Assembly: GCF_029892485.1 (NCBI RefSeq)
Contig: NZ_JARXVG010000005.1
Coordinates: 124,001-188,000, forward strand
Direction of reading: 5' to 3'
From: Variovorax boronicumulans
GTDB lineage: Bacteria; Pseudomonadota; Gammaproteobacteria; Burkholderiales; Burkholderiaceae_C
DNA length: 64,000 nucleotides
Of the stretch, positions 1-9,714 are shown piece by piece (within the stretch, counting starts at the first letter, position 1; every line of letters begins with the position of its first letter). The notes under the pieces were generated by a model that worked only from the letters and a program-made list of their open reading frames with translations, was not told the DNA's origin and ran no database searches. The position numbers and the translations under genes were made by a program.

Positions 1-1965
1 GTATTGCGCGCGCAGATGCCCGGCATCCTTGTAGATCGGCGTCGCATCGGCGTCCGCTCGCGTGCACCAGTCTTTCTCGCACAGCGTCGGGATCGGGTCG
101 ATCACGATGGCCCCGCTGCGTTGTGCGATCTGGCGCATGCGCTCGTGCAGCGCCTTCTGCTGCGAGACCCAGGGCGCGGTAGGCGACATGCGCCCGACGG
201 TCATGTTGCCAAGGCGCCCGCCCTTCACGAATTCCTCGGGACCGAAGCCTTCCCCGACCGGGTTGTCCAGCAGCAGATACACCTGCTTGTGCTTGGACAG
301 CGCCGTCATCACGGTCTCGAGCGTGTTGAGCGCGAAGTCCGCGCCGCCGCCGCCCATGAAGCGGCGCTTGTTCTTGCCGTCGAGGTAGTAGTAGCGGTCT
401 GCCGCGGCGTTGTCGGCATCGGGCTTGCCGGTTTCAGAGAAGTAGCAGTTCCAGCAGCCGCCGAAGACCACCGCGTCGAACCTGTCGCTCACCGCCAGGC
501 GCATGCCGCCGTCGCGCCGTTCCGCGCAGAGGTTGTTCTGCTCGTCGACCACGTTGGGAATCGGCGGGCAGGCGCCCCAGGTTACGAAGGAGAGCGAATC
601 GAGCGTGTCGGGCGCGATCTTGCTCAGTTCCACCGCGCGCGGGCCGTACTGCTCGATGTGGCTGTCGCCGAAGAACAGCACGCGGCGCTTGCCGTGGCCG
701 ATCTGCTGCAGCACCTCGCCATCGACCTTGATCGGGCTCAGGCCATCGGGGTAGCCCCAATCCTTGGCCGCGGCCGCCGTCTTGTTGAAGTACGGATCGC
801 TGTGGCGCCCGACGTAGTAGCCCGTGGTGGCCAGCAGGCCCAGCACGACGAAACCCACCATCGCGGCCACGAGGCCCGAGGTCACCGTGGGGTTCTCGGT
901 CTTGCGCGTGTAGCGTTCGACGAAACGGTAGGTCAGCCAGGCGAGCACGAATGCGGCAACCAGCATCAGCGCGCGGATGCCATCGGAAGGCAGCTTGCCT
1001 TCGAGGATGCGTGCATACGCCAGCAGCGGCCAGTGCCACAGATACAGCGGATAGCTGATGAGCCCGACCCACACCATCGGCCTGGATGCGAGCACGTAGC
1101 GGTTCAGCACGCCGGTCGGCCCGGCGGCGATGCAGAAGAACGCGCCCAGCGCCGGCAGGATCGCCCAGAAGCCCGGAAAGGCCTTGCCGCCGCGAATGAA
1201 GCACAGGCCCAGCACGATCAGCGCCAGCCCGGCAATGGACTGCGCATGGCGCCCCCAGCCCGGCTTGGGCAACGGCCGGTGCAGCCGCATGTACGCGAGC
1301 ATGCCGCCGATCATCAGCTCCCAGAAGCGTGAGAGCGGCGAATAGAACGCGGCCGTGCGGTGGCTGTGGATGGTGGTCACGTTCAGCAGGAACGACGCCG
1401 CCGCCACGATGCCCACAACCCAGAGCACGCGCCACTTGCGCTTCCACGCGAGGCCCAGCAGCACGGGCCAGAAGATGTAGAACTGCTCTTCGATGGCCAG
1501 CGACCACAGGTGCAGCAGCGGCTTGGTCTCGGCTGCATTGTCGAAGTAGCCGGCCTCGGTCCAGAACGCGAAGTTGGAGACGAACCCGGCGCCCGAAGCC
1601 ACGTGCTTGCCCAGTTGCACCCATTCGTTGGGCAAGAGCGCATACCAGCCGAAGGCAAACGTGGCCGCCAGCACCAGCGCCAGTGCGGGGAAGATCCGCT
1701 TCACGCGCCGCGCATAGAACTCGCGGTAGCTGAAGCCTTCGCCCTCGAAGCTGGCCAAGATGATCGTGGTGATCAGGAAACCCGAGATGACGAAGAAGAT
1801 GTCGACCCCGATGAAGCCGCCCTTGATCCACTGCGGGAACGCGTGGTAGCCCAGGACCGAGAGCACCGCCACGGCGCGCAGCCCGTCGATGTCCGGGCGG
1901 TATTTGGGGTGAACCAGGTGGGCGTGTTCGTTGTGGAACGTCGGGCTGCTCGTTGTCGTCGTCAT
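1..1965 (-). CDS. Acyltransferase-3 membrane protein with C-terminal SGNH domain (3' end cut by window)
   Basis: Predicted inner-membrane O-acyltransferase of the OafA/YrhL type that acylates a surface polysaccharide or lipopolysaccharide sugar. The ATG at 1965-1963 opens a frame with no stop to the window edge (655 codons seen). Residues about 20-380 give the acyltransferase-3 membrane bundle: YRPDIDGLRAVAVL near the N-terminus and FFVISGFLIT just after it. A C-terminal SGNH esterase-like domain follows, with GDSH at residues 433-436 and the DxxH pair D647/H650 right at the edge, so only a few residues are missing. It lies downstream of a GT2 glycosyltransferase on the same strand, 67 bases apart, supporting a role in polysaccharide decoration. 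The exact acceptor is unknown. Confidence 0.9.
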   Translation of the reverse strand, partial: MTTTTSSPTFHNEHAHLVHPKYRPDIDGLRAVAVLSVLGYHAFPQWIKGGFIGVDIFFVISGFLITTIILASFEGEGFSYREFYARRVKRIFPALALVLAATFAFGWYALLPNEWVQLGKHVASGAGFVSNFAFWTEAGYFDNAAETKPLLHLWSLAIEEQFYIFWPVLLGLAWKRKWRVLWVVGIVAAASFLLNVTTIHSHRTAAFYSPLSRFWELMIGGMLAYMRLHRPLPKPGWGRHAQSIAGLALIVLGLCFIRGGKAFPGFWAILPALGAFFCIAAGPTGVLNRYVLASRPMVWVGLISYPLYLWHWPLLAYARILEGKLPSDGIRALMLVAAFVLAWLTYRFVERYTRKTENPTVTSGLVAAMVGFVVLGLLATTGYYVGRHSDPYFNKTAAAAKDWGYPDGLSPIKVDGEVLQQIGHGKRRVLFFGDSHIEQYGPRAVELSKIAPDTLDSLSFVTWGACPPIPNVVDEQNNLCAERRDGGMRLAVSDRFDAVVFGGCWNCYFSETGKPDADNAAADRYYYLDGKNKRRFMGGGGADFALNTLETVMTALSKHKQVYLLLDNPVGEGFGPEEFVKGGRLGNMTVGRMSPTAPWVSQQKALHERMRQIAQRSGAIVIDPIPTLCEKDWCTRADADATPIYKDAGHLRAQY

Positions 1966-2032
1966 CGTCGGTGTTGAAAGCGCGCTTGCTTTTTTGGTTC
2001 CCGATTGTCCGCGCAAACGCTTTTTGCCCCGC

Positions 2033-2797
2033 TCAGGCGCCGGGCGGCTGCGTCCGCCGGTAGCGCCAGAAGGCGCCCGACCGCCACACCTTCAGCAGGC
2101 TGGTGACATGCCAGTACAGATAGCGCTTGCTGCGGTGGCTGGCGCGCTGGGCGTCGTGCCGCGCGAGCAGGTCTTCGCCGACCTGCAGCTTCCAGCCCGC
2201 AAGTCGGATGCGTGCGCAGATGTCGAAGTCTTCGCCGTACATGAAGAAGCGCTCGTCGAAGCCCCCGATCTGGCGGTAGGCATTGCTGCGGAACAGCATG
2301 AACAGGCCGGGAATCCAGGCGGGCACGGTGGGTGGCACGTAGCCCGGCTTGTTGCGCCCGAGGATCTCGAAGGGCGTGAGCAGGGCCCGGTGCGGTTCGG
2401 GCGTTGACTTGCCGGGCTCGAGGATGCGCGGGGTCATCAGGCCGGCGTCAGGTGCGGCCTGCACGATCAGCGGCGCGAGCACGTCGCTGTCGAAGCGGAT
2501 GTCCGGATTGAGCACCAGGAACCACGGCGTGCCGCAACGTCCGAACGCCTGGTTGTGATTGGCGCCGAAGCCCTTGGGGCTCGCGTTCTCGATCCTCTCG
2601 ACCTCGAACCCCCAACTTTGCCCTGCGAGCACATCAGGCTCCGGAATGTTCACCGTGAGCACCACCTTGGCAATCGACGCGCGGCTGTGCCGCTCCAACT
2701 GGTCGAGCAGCGGCTGCACCAGGGCAAGCTGGCCGTGGCTCACGATTGAAATGGTGACCGGGGAGGGGGGGAGGGCGGGGGGAAGGGGCGTTGGCAT
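2033..2797 (-). CDS. Glycosyltransferase family 2
   Basis: Cytoplasmic inverting glycosyltransferase with a GT-A fold, 254 residues, probably a rhamnosyltransferase-like enzyme for polysaccharide assembly. VTISIVSHGQ starts the nucleotide-sugar fold near residue 14, NPDI around residue 98 stands in the DxD position, and FFMYGEDFDIC near residue 186 is the ED motif typical of rhamnosyltransferase relatives. The first 13 residues are proline-rich, encoded opposite a G-rich tract on the plus strand. No clear Shine-Dalgarno sequence precedes the ATG at 2797, so the start is only probable. It is divergent from the GT4 gene and upstream of the acyltransferase, forming a small surface-glycan cluster. 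The donor sugar is not known. Confidence 0.88.
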   Translation of the reverse strand: MPTPLPPALPPSPVTISIVSHGQLALVQPLLDQLERHSRASIAKVVLTVNIPEPDVLAGQSWGFEVERIENASPKGFGANHNQAFGRCGTPWFLVLNPDIRFDSDVLAPLIVQAAPDAGLMTPRILEPGKSTPEPHRALLTPFEILGRNKPGYVPPTVPAWIPGLFMLFRSNAYRQIGGFDERFFMYGEDFDICARIRLAGWKLQVGEDLLARHDAQRASHRSKRYLYWHVTSLLKVWRSGAFWRYRRTQPPGA

Positions 2798-2811
2798 GGT
2801 CTAATTTCGCT

Positions 2812-2831
2812 CGGGAATTCTAGGGTTCCCG
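2812..2831. promoter_or_regulatory. Inverted repeat between divergent glycosyltransferase genes
   Basis: CGGGAA and TTCCCG form a perfect 6-base inverted repeat separated by 8 bases in the 45-base gap between the divergent GT2 and GT4 genes. It could be an operator or a short hairpin in the GT4 leader. No clear -35/-10 pair could be assigned. Confidence 0.35.
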
Positions 2832-2842
2832 AACTCCCACAC

Positions 2843-3940
2843 ATGATTGCCCTGATCGTCATCAGTTTCTTCGTGGCCGCCTTCGCGGTCCAGCTCTTCA
2901 TGCGGCGCGCGCGCAGGCATGCCCGCCTCTACGGCGCCGACATGCCGCAGCGCTTTCACAAGGGCCATGTGCCGCGCCTGGGCGGTGCGGGCATCCTGCT
3001 GGGCATGGGGGCCGCCTGGCTGGCCGCGGGCGTCACCGGCACCGACCCCTTCAACGTGTCATGGCCGGTCAAGACCTCGATGCTGACGCTGATGTGCATC
3101 GCCCCCGCGGTGCTGGGCGGCATCGTCGAGGACATGACCCAGAAGGTGAAGGTGCGCTACCGGCTGGGCCTCACCATCGGCTCGGCCCTGCTGGTGTGCT
3201 GGCTGCTGGGGCTGGGCGTTTCGCGCACCGGTATTCCCATGGTCGATGGCTGGCTGGGCATGCTGCCCTATGCCACCGTGCTGTTCGCAGCGCTCGCCAT
3301 CGGCGGACTGCCGCATGCGTTCAACATCATCGACGGCTACAACGGCCTGGCCGGCACGGTCGCGGTGCTGGTGTGCCTCGCGATCTCGCACGTCGCGCTG
3401 CAGGTGGGCGACCGGCAACTGGCCGCCATGGTGGTCTGCCTGGTGGGCGCGACCGTCGGCTTCCTGGTCTGGAACTACCCGCGCGGCAAGATCTTCGCCG
3501 GCGACGGCGGCGCCTACGTCTGGGGCATGGTGATCGCCGTGGCCTGCGTGACGCTGGTGCAGCGGCACCGCGTGGTGTCGCCGTGGTTCCCGATGCTGCT
3601 GCTGATCTACCCGGTGTGGGAGACGCTGTTCTCCATCTACCGCAAGCTTGCGCGCGGCCAGTCGCCCGGCACGGCCGATGCGCTTCACTTTCACCAGTTG
3701 ATCTTCCGCCGCATCGTGCGCGTGGCGCTGGCGGACGACGAGGCGCGGCAACTGCTGGCGCGCAACAACCGCACGTCGCCCTACCTCTGGATGTTCGCCG
3801 CGCTGTCGGTGGTGCCCGCGGTGCTGTTCTGGAACAACACCATCGTGCTGATGCTGTTCTGTCTGCTGTTCGTCACAACGTACGTGGGTGCGTACCTGAT
3901 GATCGTCAGATTCAAGGTGCCGCGCTGGCTCAGGCCTTGA
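2843..3940 (+). CDS. Polyprenyl-phosphate sugar-1-phosphate transferase (MraY/WecA family, GT4)
   Basis: Integral inner-membrane enzyme, 365 residues, that would transfer a (N-acetyl)hexosamine-1-phosphate from a UDP-sugar to undecaprenyl phosphate and so initiate a surface glycan. Around ten hydrophobic segments are visible. Family motifs appear in order: FHKGHVPRLGG near residue 37, EDMTQKVKVRYRLG near 95 (ED replacing the usual DD), FNIIDGYNGLAG near 160, FAGDGGAYVWG near 215 and the cytoplasmic HFHQLIFRR loop near 285. The ED variant and the length fit the WbpL-like branch rather than MraY of peptidoglycan synthesis, which would sit in a cell-wall cluster. It is 50 bases upstream of argB and probably not functionally linked to it. 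Confidence 0.88.
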   Translation: MIALIVISFFVAAFAVQLFMRRARRHARLYGADMPQRFHKGHVPRLGGAGILLGMGAAWLAAGVTGTDPFNVSWPVKTSMLTLMCIAPAVLGGIVEDMTQKVKVRYRLGLTIGSALLVCWLLGLGVSRTGIPMVDGWLGMLPYATVLFAALAIGGLPHAFNIIDGYNGLAGTVAVLVCLAISHVALQVGDRQLAAMVVCLVGATVGFLVWNYPRGKIFAGDGGAYVWGMVIAVACVTLVQRHRVVSPWFPMLLLIYPVWETLFSIYRKLARGQSPGTADALHFHQLIFRRIVRVALADDEARQLLARNNRTSPYLWMFAALSVVPAVLFWNNTIVLMLFCLLFVTTYVGAYLMIVRFKVPRWLRP

Positions 3941-3984
3941 GAGAATCCCGTTCCGTTCCCATCGTCCTTCGCTTTGGAGCCTGA

Positions 3985-4884
<900 letters not shown>

Positions 4885-4948
4885 CCGGGACGGGGGCGCT
4901 TGTTGCGCTGTGCGAGAATCAATTGATTACATCTTTGCACGCGCTCCC

Positions 4949-5596
4949 ATGCAGAACGAAGAGACAGCTGCTCCCGGCGTAGAGACCCCAGCGGAAACGC
5001 CAGCCGCCGCCACGCGCAAGCGTCCGAAGCCGGGGGAGCGGCGCGTGCAGATCCTGCAGGCGCTGGCCGCCATGCTCGAACAGCCCGGTGCCGAACGGGT
5101 CACCACCGCGGCGCTGGCCGCGCGGCTCGAAGTGAGCGAGGCTGCGCTCTATCGCCATTTCGCGAGCAAGGCCCAGATGTTCGAGGGCCTGATCGATTTC
5201 ATCGAGCAGAGCGTCTTCACGCTGGTGAACCAGATCCTCGAGCGCGAGGGCGGCACCGGCGCCCAGCAGGCCGCTCGCATCCTCACGCTGCTGGTCCAGT
5301 TTGCCGAGCGCAACCCGGGCATGACGCGCGTCATGGTGGGCGATGCGCTGGTCTACGAGAACGAGCGCCTGCAACAACGCATGAACCAGTTCTTCGACAA
5401 GATCGAAGCCACGCTGCGCCAGGTGCTGCGCGGCGCGGCCAGTGTGGAAGGCTCGTCCACGCCCACCGTCGATGCGCAGGTGCGTGCCGCAGCGCTCACG
5501 GCCTTCGTGGTCGGACAACTCCAGCGCTTTGCGCGATCGGGTTTCCGACGTGCGCCTTCTGAACACCTCGAAGCCACGATCGCCTTGATCGTCTGA
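4949..5596 (+). CDS. slmA: Nucleoid occlusion factor SlmA (TetR family)
   Basis: DNA-binding division inhibitor that stops FtsZ assembly over the nucleoid. The ATG at 4949 gives 215 residues starting MQNEE; an upstream GTG at 4910 would add 13 residues of poor character and overlaps the argB trailer. After an alanine/proline-rich linker the TetR helix-turn-helix reads LAARLEVSEAALYRHFASK, almost the same as the known SlmA motif SEAALYRHFPSK. The following FEGLIDFIEQS, FAERNPGMTRVMVG and RINQ/RMNQFFDKIEATLRQVLR segments also follow SlmA closely, which separates it from ordinary TetR repressors. It ends at a G-rich inverted repeat pair (5604-5720) shared with the convergent dehydrogenase gene. 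Confidence 0.92.
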   Translation: MQNEETAAPGVETPAETPAAATRKRPKPGERRVQILQALAAMLEQPGAERVTTAALAARLEVSEAALYRHFASKAQMFEGLIDFIEQSVFTLVNQILEREGGTGAQQAARILTLLVQFAERNPGMTRVMVGDALVYENERLQQRMNQFFDKIEATLRQVLRGAASVEGSSTPTVDAQVRAAALTAFVVGQLQRFARSGFRRAPSEHLEATIALIV

Positions 5597-5603
5597 GGCA
5601 TTT

Positions 5604-5720
5604 CTCCCTCCCCTTCCGGGGGAGGGCAGGGGTGGGGGCAAGCGGCCTTCGGACGAGGCACTGCGCCGAACAATCGCCGTTTGCCCCCATCCCAACCTTC
5701 CCCCGGAAGGGGAAGGAGCA
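5604..5720. repeat. G-rich palindromic repeat R1, inverted pair a/b
   Basis: Two copies of a ~40-base repeat face each other, at 5604-5641 and 5681-5720, with about 39 bases between them. Each copy has an outer hairpin (CCCTTCCGGGGGAGGG in the left copy, CTTCCCCCGGAAGGGGAAG in the right) and an inner tail of the form GGGATGGGGGCAAGCGGCC or its complement. The pair lies between the 3' ends of convergent genes, so it may act as a bidirectional terminator or mRNA stabiliser. Related pairs are at 28402-28843 and 38957-39059. Confidence 0.85.
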
Positions 5721-5726
5721 AGACAC

Positions 5727-6788
5727 TCAGGCCGTGACCGGCACGCCCACCTTGGCCCCCGCCGCGACGATCTCTCCCCACGTCGCATCGTCCACCCAGA
5801 TCCCCTCCCGCCGCCGCGCCGCGCGCGCCTTGCGCTCCGGCTCGCCCGCGATCTGCACCTCGTCGAAGCCTTGCCCGGGCGGGCTCTGCCGCAGCCAGTC
5901 GATGAACTCGCGCGCCTCCTCGTCGAAGGCCTTCTGCGTGCCCAGCTTTGCCGGGTCGATCAGCACCGTCAGCATCCCGTTGAGCACCGAACGCGCGGTG
6001 TCCGCCGGCCGGTGCCAGGTGCCGCCGCCCGTGAGCGCGCCGCCCAGCAGCTCGCACGCCACCGCCATGCCGTAGCCCTTGTGCTCGCCGAAGGTCATGA
6101 GCGCGCCGAAGAGCCCGTTGCCCTGCGGAACGACCACCACGCCGGGGTCGTTGGTCGGTGCGCCTGTCTCGTCGATCAGGTAGCCGTCGGGCACGCGCTC
6201 GCCCTTGTTGTGGGCCACGCGCATCTTTCCCTGTGCCACGCGGCTGGTCGCGTAGTCGAGCACGAAGGGCTCGGCGCCCGCGAGCGGCACGCCGATGCAG
6301 CACGGGTTGGTGCCGAAGCGCCCGTCGCCGCCGCCCCATGGCGCGACCACGGGCCGCGACAGCACGTTGACGAAGTGCATCGCCACCAGCCCCTGTGCCG
6401 TCGCCATCTCGGCGAAGTGCCCGATGCGGCCCAGGTGGTGCGCATGCGAGAGCGTGAAGATGCAGCTGCCGTGCTGCTTCGCCCGCGCGATGCCCAGGTC
6501 CATCGCCTGCACGCCGACGATCTGCCCGTAGCCGCGCTGGCCATCCAGGCCCATGAGCGTGCCGATGTCGAGGTTGACCTGGATCGACGCATTGGGCTTC
6601 AGCCCACCCTCGGCCACCGCATCGATGTAGCGAGGCAGCATGCCCACGCCGTGCGAGTCGTGCCCGCTCAGGTTGGCCAGCACGAGGTTGGCGGCGACCT
6701 GTTGCGCCTCGGCAGCGCTGCTGCCCGCGGCTTCGAGGATGCGGGCGACTGTTGTTTGCAGGCCGTCGGCCGGCAGTGTTCGTGACAT
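5727..6788 (-). CDS. LDH2-family NAD(P)-dependent 2-hydroxyacid dehydrogenase
   Basis: Malate/L-lactate dehydrogenase-like enzyme (YbiC/YlbC/DpkA superfamily), 353 residues, cytoplasmic, oxidising or reducing a 2-hydroxy (or cyclic imino) acid with NAD(P). The family hallmarks are visible: NLSGHDSHGVGMLPRYID near residue 40, the HAHHLGRIGHFAEMA segment near 118 and GTNPCCIGVPLAGAEPFVLD near 160, followed by the GERVPDGYLID insert. It is the last gene of the long minus-strand operon and follows the lactonase by 3 bases. In this context it probably handles a C3-C4 hydroxy acid released from the sugar acid, or the sugar acid itself. Substrate cannot be read from sequence. Confidence 0.9.
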   Translation of the reverse strand: MSRTLPADGLQTTVARILEAAGSSAAEAQQVAANLVLANLSGHDSHGVGMLPRYIDAVAEGGLKPNASIQVNLDIGTLMGLDGQRGYGQIVGVQAMDLGIARAKQHGSCIFTLSHAHHLGRIGHFAEMATAQGLVAMHFVNVLSRPVVAPWGGGDGRFGTNPCCIGVPLAGAEPFVLDYATSRVAQGKMRVAHNKGERVPDGYLIDETGAPTNDPGVVVVPQGNGLFGALMTFGEHKGYGMAVACELLGGALTGGGTWHRPADTARSVLNGMLTVLIDPAKLGTQKAFDEEAREFIDWLRQSPPGQGFDEVQIAGEPERKARAARRREGIWVDDATWGEIVAAGAKVGVPVTA

Positions 6789-6791
6789 GGA

Positions 6792-7724
6792 TCAGATTCC
6801 CTTCGCGTTCAGTGTGATGGCATAAAGCGACGTCGTCGCGCAGATGAAAAGCCGGTTGCGCTTGGGCCCGCCGAAGCAGACATTCGCCACGCGCTCGGGC
6901 AAGAGGATCTTGCCGAGCAGCGTGCCGTCGGGGTGGTAGGCGTGCACGCCGTCCAGGGCGCTGGTCCAGATGCGGCCTTCGGTATCGAGGCGAAAGCCGT
7001 CGAACATGCCGCTGGTGCATTCGGCGAACACCTCGCCGCCGCTCAAGCTGCGGCCGTCAGCGCCCACCTTGAAGCGGCGCATGTGGCGCGGCCCGTCCTT
7101 CAGGTGACTCGCGCCGGTGTCGGCGATGTAGAGCAGCGATTCGTCGGGCGAGAACGCGAGACCGTTGGGCTTCACGAAGTCGTCGGCCATGCGTTCGACG
7201 GCGCCGCTCGCAGGATCGATGCGGTAGACGTAGCAGGCGCCGATCTCGCTCTCGGCGCGCAGGCCTTCGTAGTCCGAGAGGATGCCGTAGCTCGGATCGG
7301 TGAACCACACGCCGCCGTCCGAATGCACCACCACGTCATTGGGCGAATTGAGCCGCTTGCCCTGCCAGTGCGAGGCCAGCACGGTGATCGATCCGTCGTG
7401 CTCGGTGCGTGTCACGCGTCGCGTGAGGTGCTCGCAGCTCACGAGCCGGCCTTCGCGGTCCACCGTGTGGCCGTTCGTGTTGTTCGATGGCTCGCGGAAG
7501 ACGCCGACTGTGCCGTTCACCTCGTCGTAGCGCAGCATGCGGTTGTTCGGAATGTCCGACCACAGGAGCGTGCGGTGCGCGCCGAACCACACCGGGCCTT
7601 CGCACCAGCGCGCGCCGGTCCACAGCCGCTCGACGCGCTCGGGGCCGGGGATGCAGGTGTTGAAACGAGGGTCCAGCCGTTCGAAGCCGGTGCCTTCCAG
7701 GAAGCCGAAGGGGAGGGTGTCCAT
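6792..7724 (-). CDS. SMP-30/gluconolactonase family sugar lactonase
   Basis: Six-bladed beta-propeller calcium/zinc lactonase, 310 residues, predicted to open an aldonolactone to the free sugar acid in the cytoplasm. The ATG at 7724 is chosen because the propeller starts soon after it. The four metal-site segments are present: WCEGPVWFG (Glu) near residue 46, LNSPNDVVVHSDGGVWFTDPSYG (Asn) near 130, PNGLAFSPDESLLYIADTG (Asn and Asp) near 190-205. Gaps are 3 bases to the downstream dehydrogenase and 41 bases to the upstream permease gene, so it belongs to the transport/catabolism operon and supplies the substrate of the UxaA-type dehydratase. Confidence 0.93.
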   Translation of the reverse strand: MDTLPFGFLEGTGFERLDPRFNTCIPGPERVERLWTGARWCEGPVWFGAHRTLLWSDIPNNRMLRYDEVNGTVGVFREPSNNTNGHTVDREGRLVSCEHLTRRVTRTEHDGSITVLASHWQGKRLNSPNDVVVHSDGGVWFTDPSYGILSDYEGLRAESEIGACYVYRIDPASGAVERMADDFVKPNGLAFSPDESLLYIADTGASHLKDGPRHMRRFKVGADGRSLSGGEVFAECTSGMFDGFRLDTEGRIWTSALDGVHAYHPDGTLLGKILLPERVANVCFGGPKRNRLFICATTSLYAITLNAKGI

Positions 7725-7765
7725 GGGTGTCGTGTCTTTCCTTGTTCGGGGGATGTGCGGTGGCT

Positions 7766-8752
7766 TCAACGTCCGGGGCGAGCGCTCGCCACAACGATGA
7801 CCGCGATGATGATGACGCCGGTCAGCAGCATGCGCAGCCCCGGCCCGGCGCCGACGGCGTTGAGCAGCGCCACCAGCAGGAACATGAACATGGCCGCGCC
7901 CCAGATGCCGGGCACGCTGGGCCGCCCGCCCGCCACGGCCGTGCCGCCGATCACGACGACGGCGATGGTCATGAGCAGGTACTCCTGACCCTGGTCCAGC
8001 GAGTTGCCGCCCGAGAAGCCCGCGATCAGCGCGCCGGTGAGGCCCGCAAGGCCGGCGCAGATCACGTATGCCATGAGCCGTGTCCGTTCCACCCTGAGGC
8101 CCGCCAGCTGTGCGGCCCGGCGGTTCTGGCCCACCGCTGCGATCGAGCGGCCGAGCACCGTGCGCTCCAGCATCACCGCCACGAGCACCGTGACCACCAG
8201 CGCCATGATCGCCACCAGCGGAATGCCCAGCACGCGCTGCGCCATCAGGTCCGAGAACAGCACCGGCGGCTTGACCTTGAGACCGCGCCCCACGTTGATG
8301 GCCACCGACATCACGATCAGTGAAGCCGCGAGCGTGGCGATGATCGGCGGAATGCGCAGCAGCCGGATCAGCCCGAAGTTGAACAGGCCCACGCCGACGC
8401 CCACCGCGGTCGCGGCCAGCAGGCCCGGCATCAGCATCGCGTTGCTGCCGTCCATCACGATCATCGCGGCCGCGCCCGAAAGGGCGATGGTCGACGGAAT
8501 CGAGAGGTCCGCATTGCCCGGCCCGACGCTGATCACCAGCATCTGCCCGAGCGACACCAGCACCGTGAAGGCCGAGAACGCGAGCGCGGCGGTCAGCAGG
8601 TCGCCCGACCCTTGGCCATGTCCGCTCCACACCGTGGCGGCCCACGCCAGCACCGCGGCCACGCACGAGCCCAGCCACGGGCGGTTGCCGGTCAGGCGCT
8701 TCCAGCGCGGCGCCGTCGCCGGTGCCGTGATGCGTTCGTCCGCCGCGCTCAT
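7766..8752 (-). CDS. CUT2 sugar ABC transporter permease (RbsC-like), second subunit
   Basis: Inner-membrane permease, 328 residues, with about nine hydrophobic segments and the RbsC-family core GQMLVISVGPGNADLSIPS near residue 68 and IWGAAMFMFLLVALLNAVG near the C-terminus. The EAA-like loop VGQNRRAAQLAGLRVERTR lies near residue 205. The ATG at 8752 overlaps the end of the upstream permease gene by 4 bases (ATGA type), evidence of translational coupling. Having two distinct permease genes is typical of CUT2 importers for rhamnose, fucose, xylitol or similar sugars, in contrast to the single RbsC of ribose systems. Confidence 0.92.
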   Translation of the reverse strand: MSAADERITAPATAPRWKRLTGNRPWLGSCVAAVLAWAATVWSGHGQGSGDLLTAALAFSAFTVLVSLGQMLVISVGPGNADLSIPSTIALSGAAAMIVMDGSNAMLMPGLLAATAVGVGVGLFNFGLIRLLRIPPIIATLAASLIVMSVAINVGRGLKVKPPVLFSDLMAQRVLGIPLVAIMALVVTVLVAVMLERTVLGRSIAAVGQNRRAAQLAGLRVERTRLMAYVICAGLAGLTGALIAGFSGGNSLDQGQEYLLMTIAVVVIGGTAVAGGRPSVPGIWGAAMFMFLLVALLNAVGAGPGLRMLLTGVIIIAVIVVASARPGR

Positions 8753-9714
8753 CGCTTGCCTCCGAAGAGATCGATGGCGGCGCGCAGCGCAAGCACCGCC
8801 ACGAGGATCAGCCCCTGCATGCCCACCTGCCAGTCCGGCGCGATGTTCAGGAAGGTGAGGAACGAGGCGGCCAGCGTCACCGTGAGCGCGCCGATGACCG
8901 CGCCCACCGGTGCCACCTTGCCGCCCGCGAACTCCGCGCCGCCGAGGATCGCCGCCGCGATCGCCACCAGCGTGTAGCGCGAAGCGATGTTGGCATCGGC
9001 CGAAGTGGCCTGGCCCACCAGCATCAGCCCCGAGCAGACGCCGAACACGCCGGCAATCGCATACACGCCGGCGCGCACGCGAACCATGTTCCAGCCCGCG
9101 CGCGCGATGGCGCCGGGGTTGCCGCCCAGCCCGCGCACCAGCGTGCCGAAGGCGCTGCGCGTGATCAGCAGGTGGCCCACGATGGCCGTGGCAATCGCCA
9201 TCCAGATCGGCATCGGCAGCAGCGGCGTGCGCCAGCTCATCGCGGCGCGCAGCCACTCGGGCGCGGTGCCGCCGGGCGTGGGGAGCAAGAGCACCGCGCA
9301 GCCCAGCCAAACGAAAGAGAGCCCGAGCGTGACCACGATGGACGGCAGTTGCCGCGCTTCGATCACCGCGCCCGCGAGCGCATAGACACCCACCGCCGCG
9401 ACCAACGCCAGCACCGCGAGCGCGGGCTGCTCCGGCATCAGCGTGGCGCCGATGCAGGCCACCAGCGACACGAAGGGGCCGATGGAAAGATCCAGGTCGC
9501 TCACCGCGAGGATCATCATCTGCGCGAGGGTCGCGAACATCACCGGGATTGCGAGGTTCAGCAGCAGGTTGATGCCGAAGTACGACATCGCACGTGGCTG
9601 CTTCAGGAACACCGCCGCGAGCAGCAGCGCGAGCGCCACGGCGGGCAGCAGCGCATGCAGCATCGCCACGCGGCGCGCGGGGCTGCGCTTGCTCGACACA
9701 ACGGCGCCGCTCAT
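8749..9714 (-). CDS. CUT2 sugar ABC transporter permease (RbsC-like), first subunit
   Basis: Inner-membrane permease, 321 residues, partner of the following permease and of the ATPase whose stop it overlaps by 4 bases. The characteristic segment AQMMILAVSDLDLSIGPFVSL is near residue 65, RGLGGNPGAIARAGWNMVRVR is the coupling loop near residue 195, and ILGGAEFAGGKVAPVGAVIGAL is the conserved late helix. About nine membrane spans are predicted by eye. Close coupling of four transporter genes (binding protein, ATPase, two permeases) indicates one complete importer. Confidence 0.92.
   Translation of the reverse strand: MSGAVVSSKRSPARRVAMLHALLPAVALALLLAAVFLKQPRAMSYFGINLLLNLAIPVMFATLAQMMILAVSDLDLSIGPFVSLVACIGATLMPEQPALAVLALVAAVGVYALAGAVIEARQLPSIVVTLGLSFVWLGCAVLLLPTPGGTAPEWLRAAMSWRTPLLPMPIWMAIATAIVGHLLITRSAFGTLVRGLGGNPGAIARAGWNMVRVRAGVYAIAGVFGVCSGLMLVGQATSADANIASRYTLVAIAAAILGGAEFAGGKVAPVGAVIGALTVTLAASFLTFLNIAPDWQVGMQGLILVAVLALRAAIDLFGGKR

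Noticed and set aside
6792..8792. Apparent 666-codon fusion of permease-region sequence with the SMP-30 lactonase
   Set aside because: Upstream part is the wrong frame of the permease gene; the lactonase starts at its own ATG at 7724.
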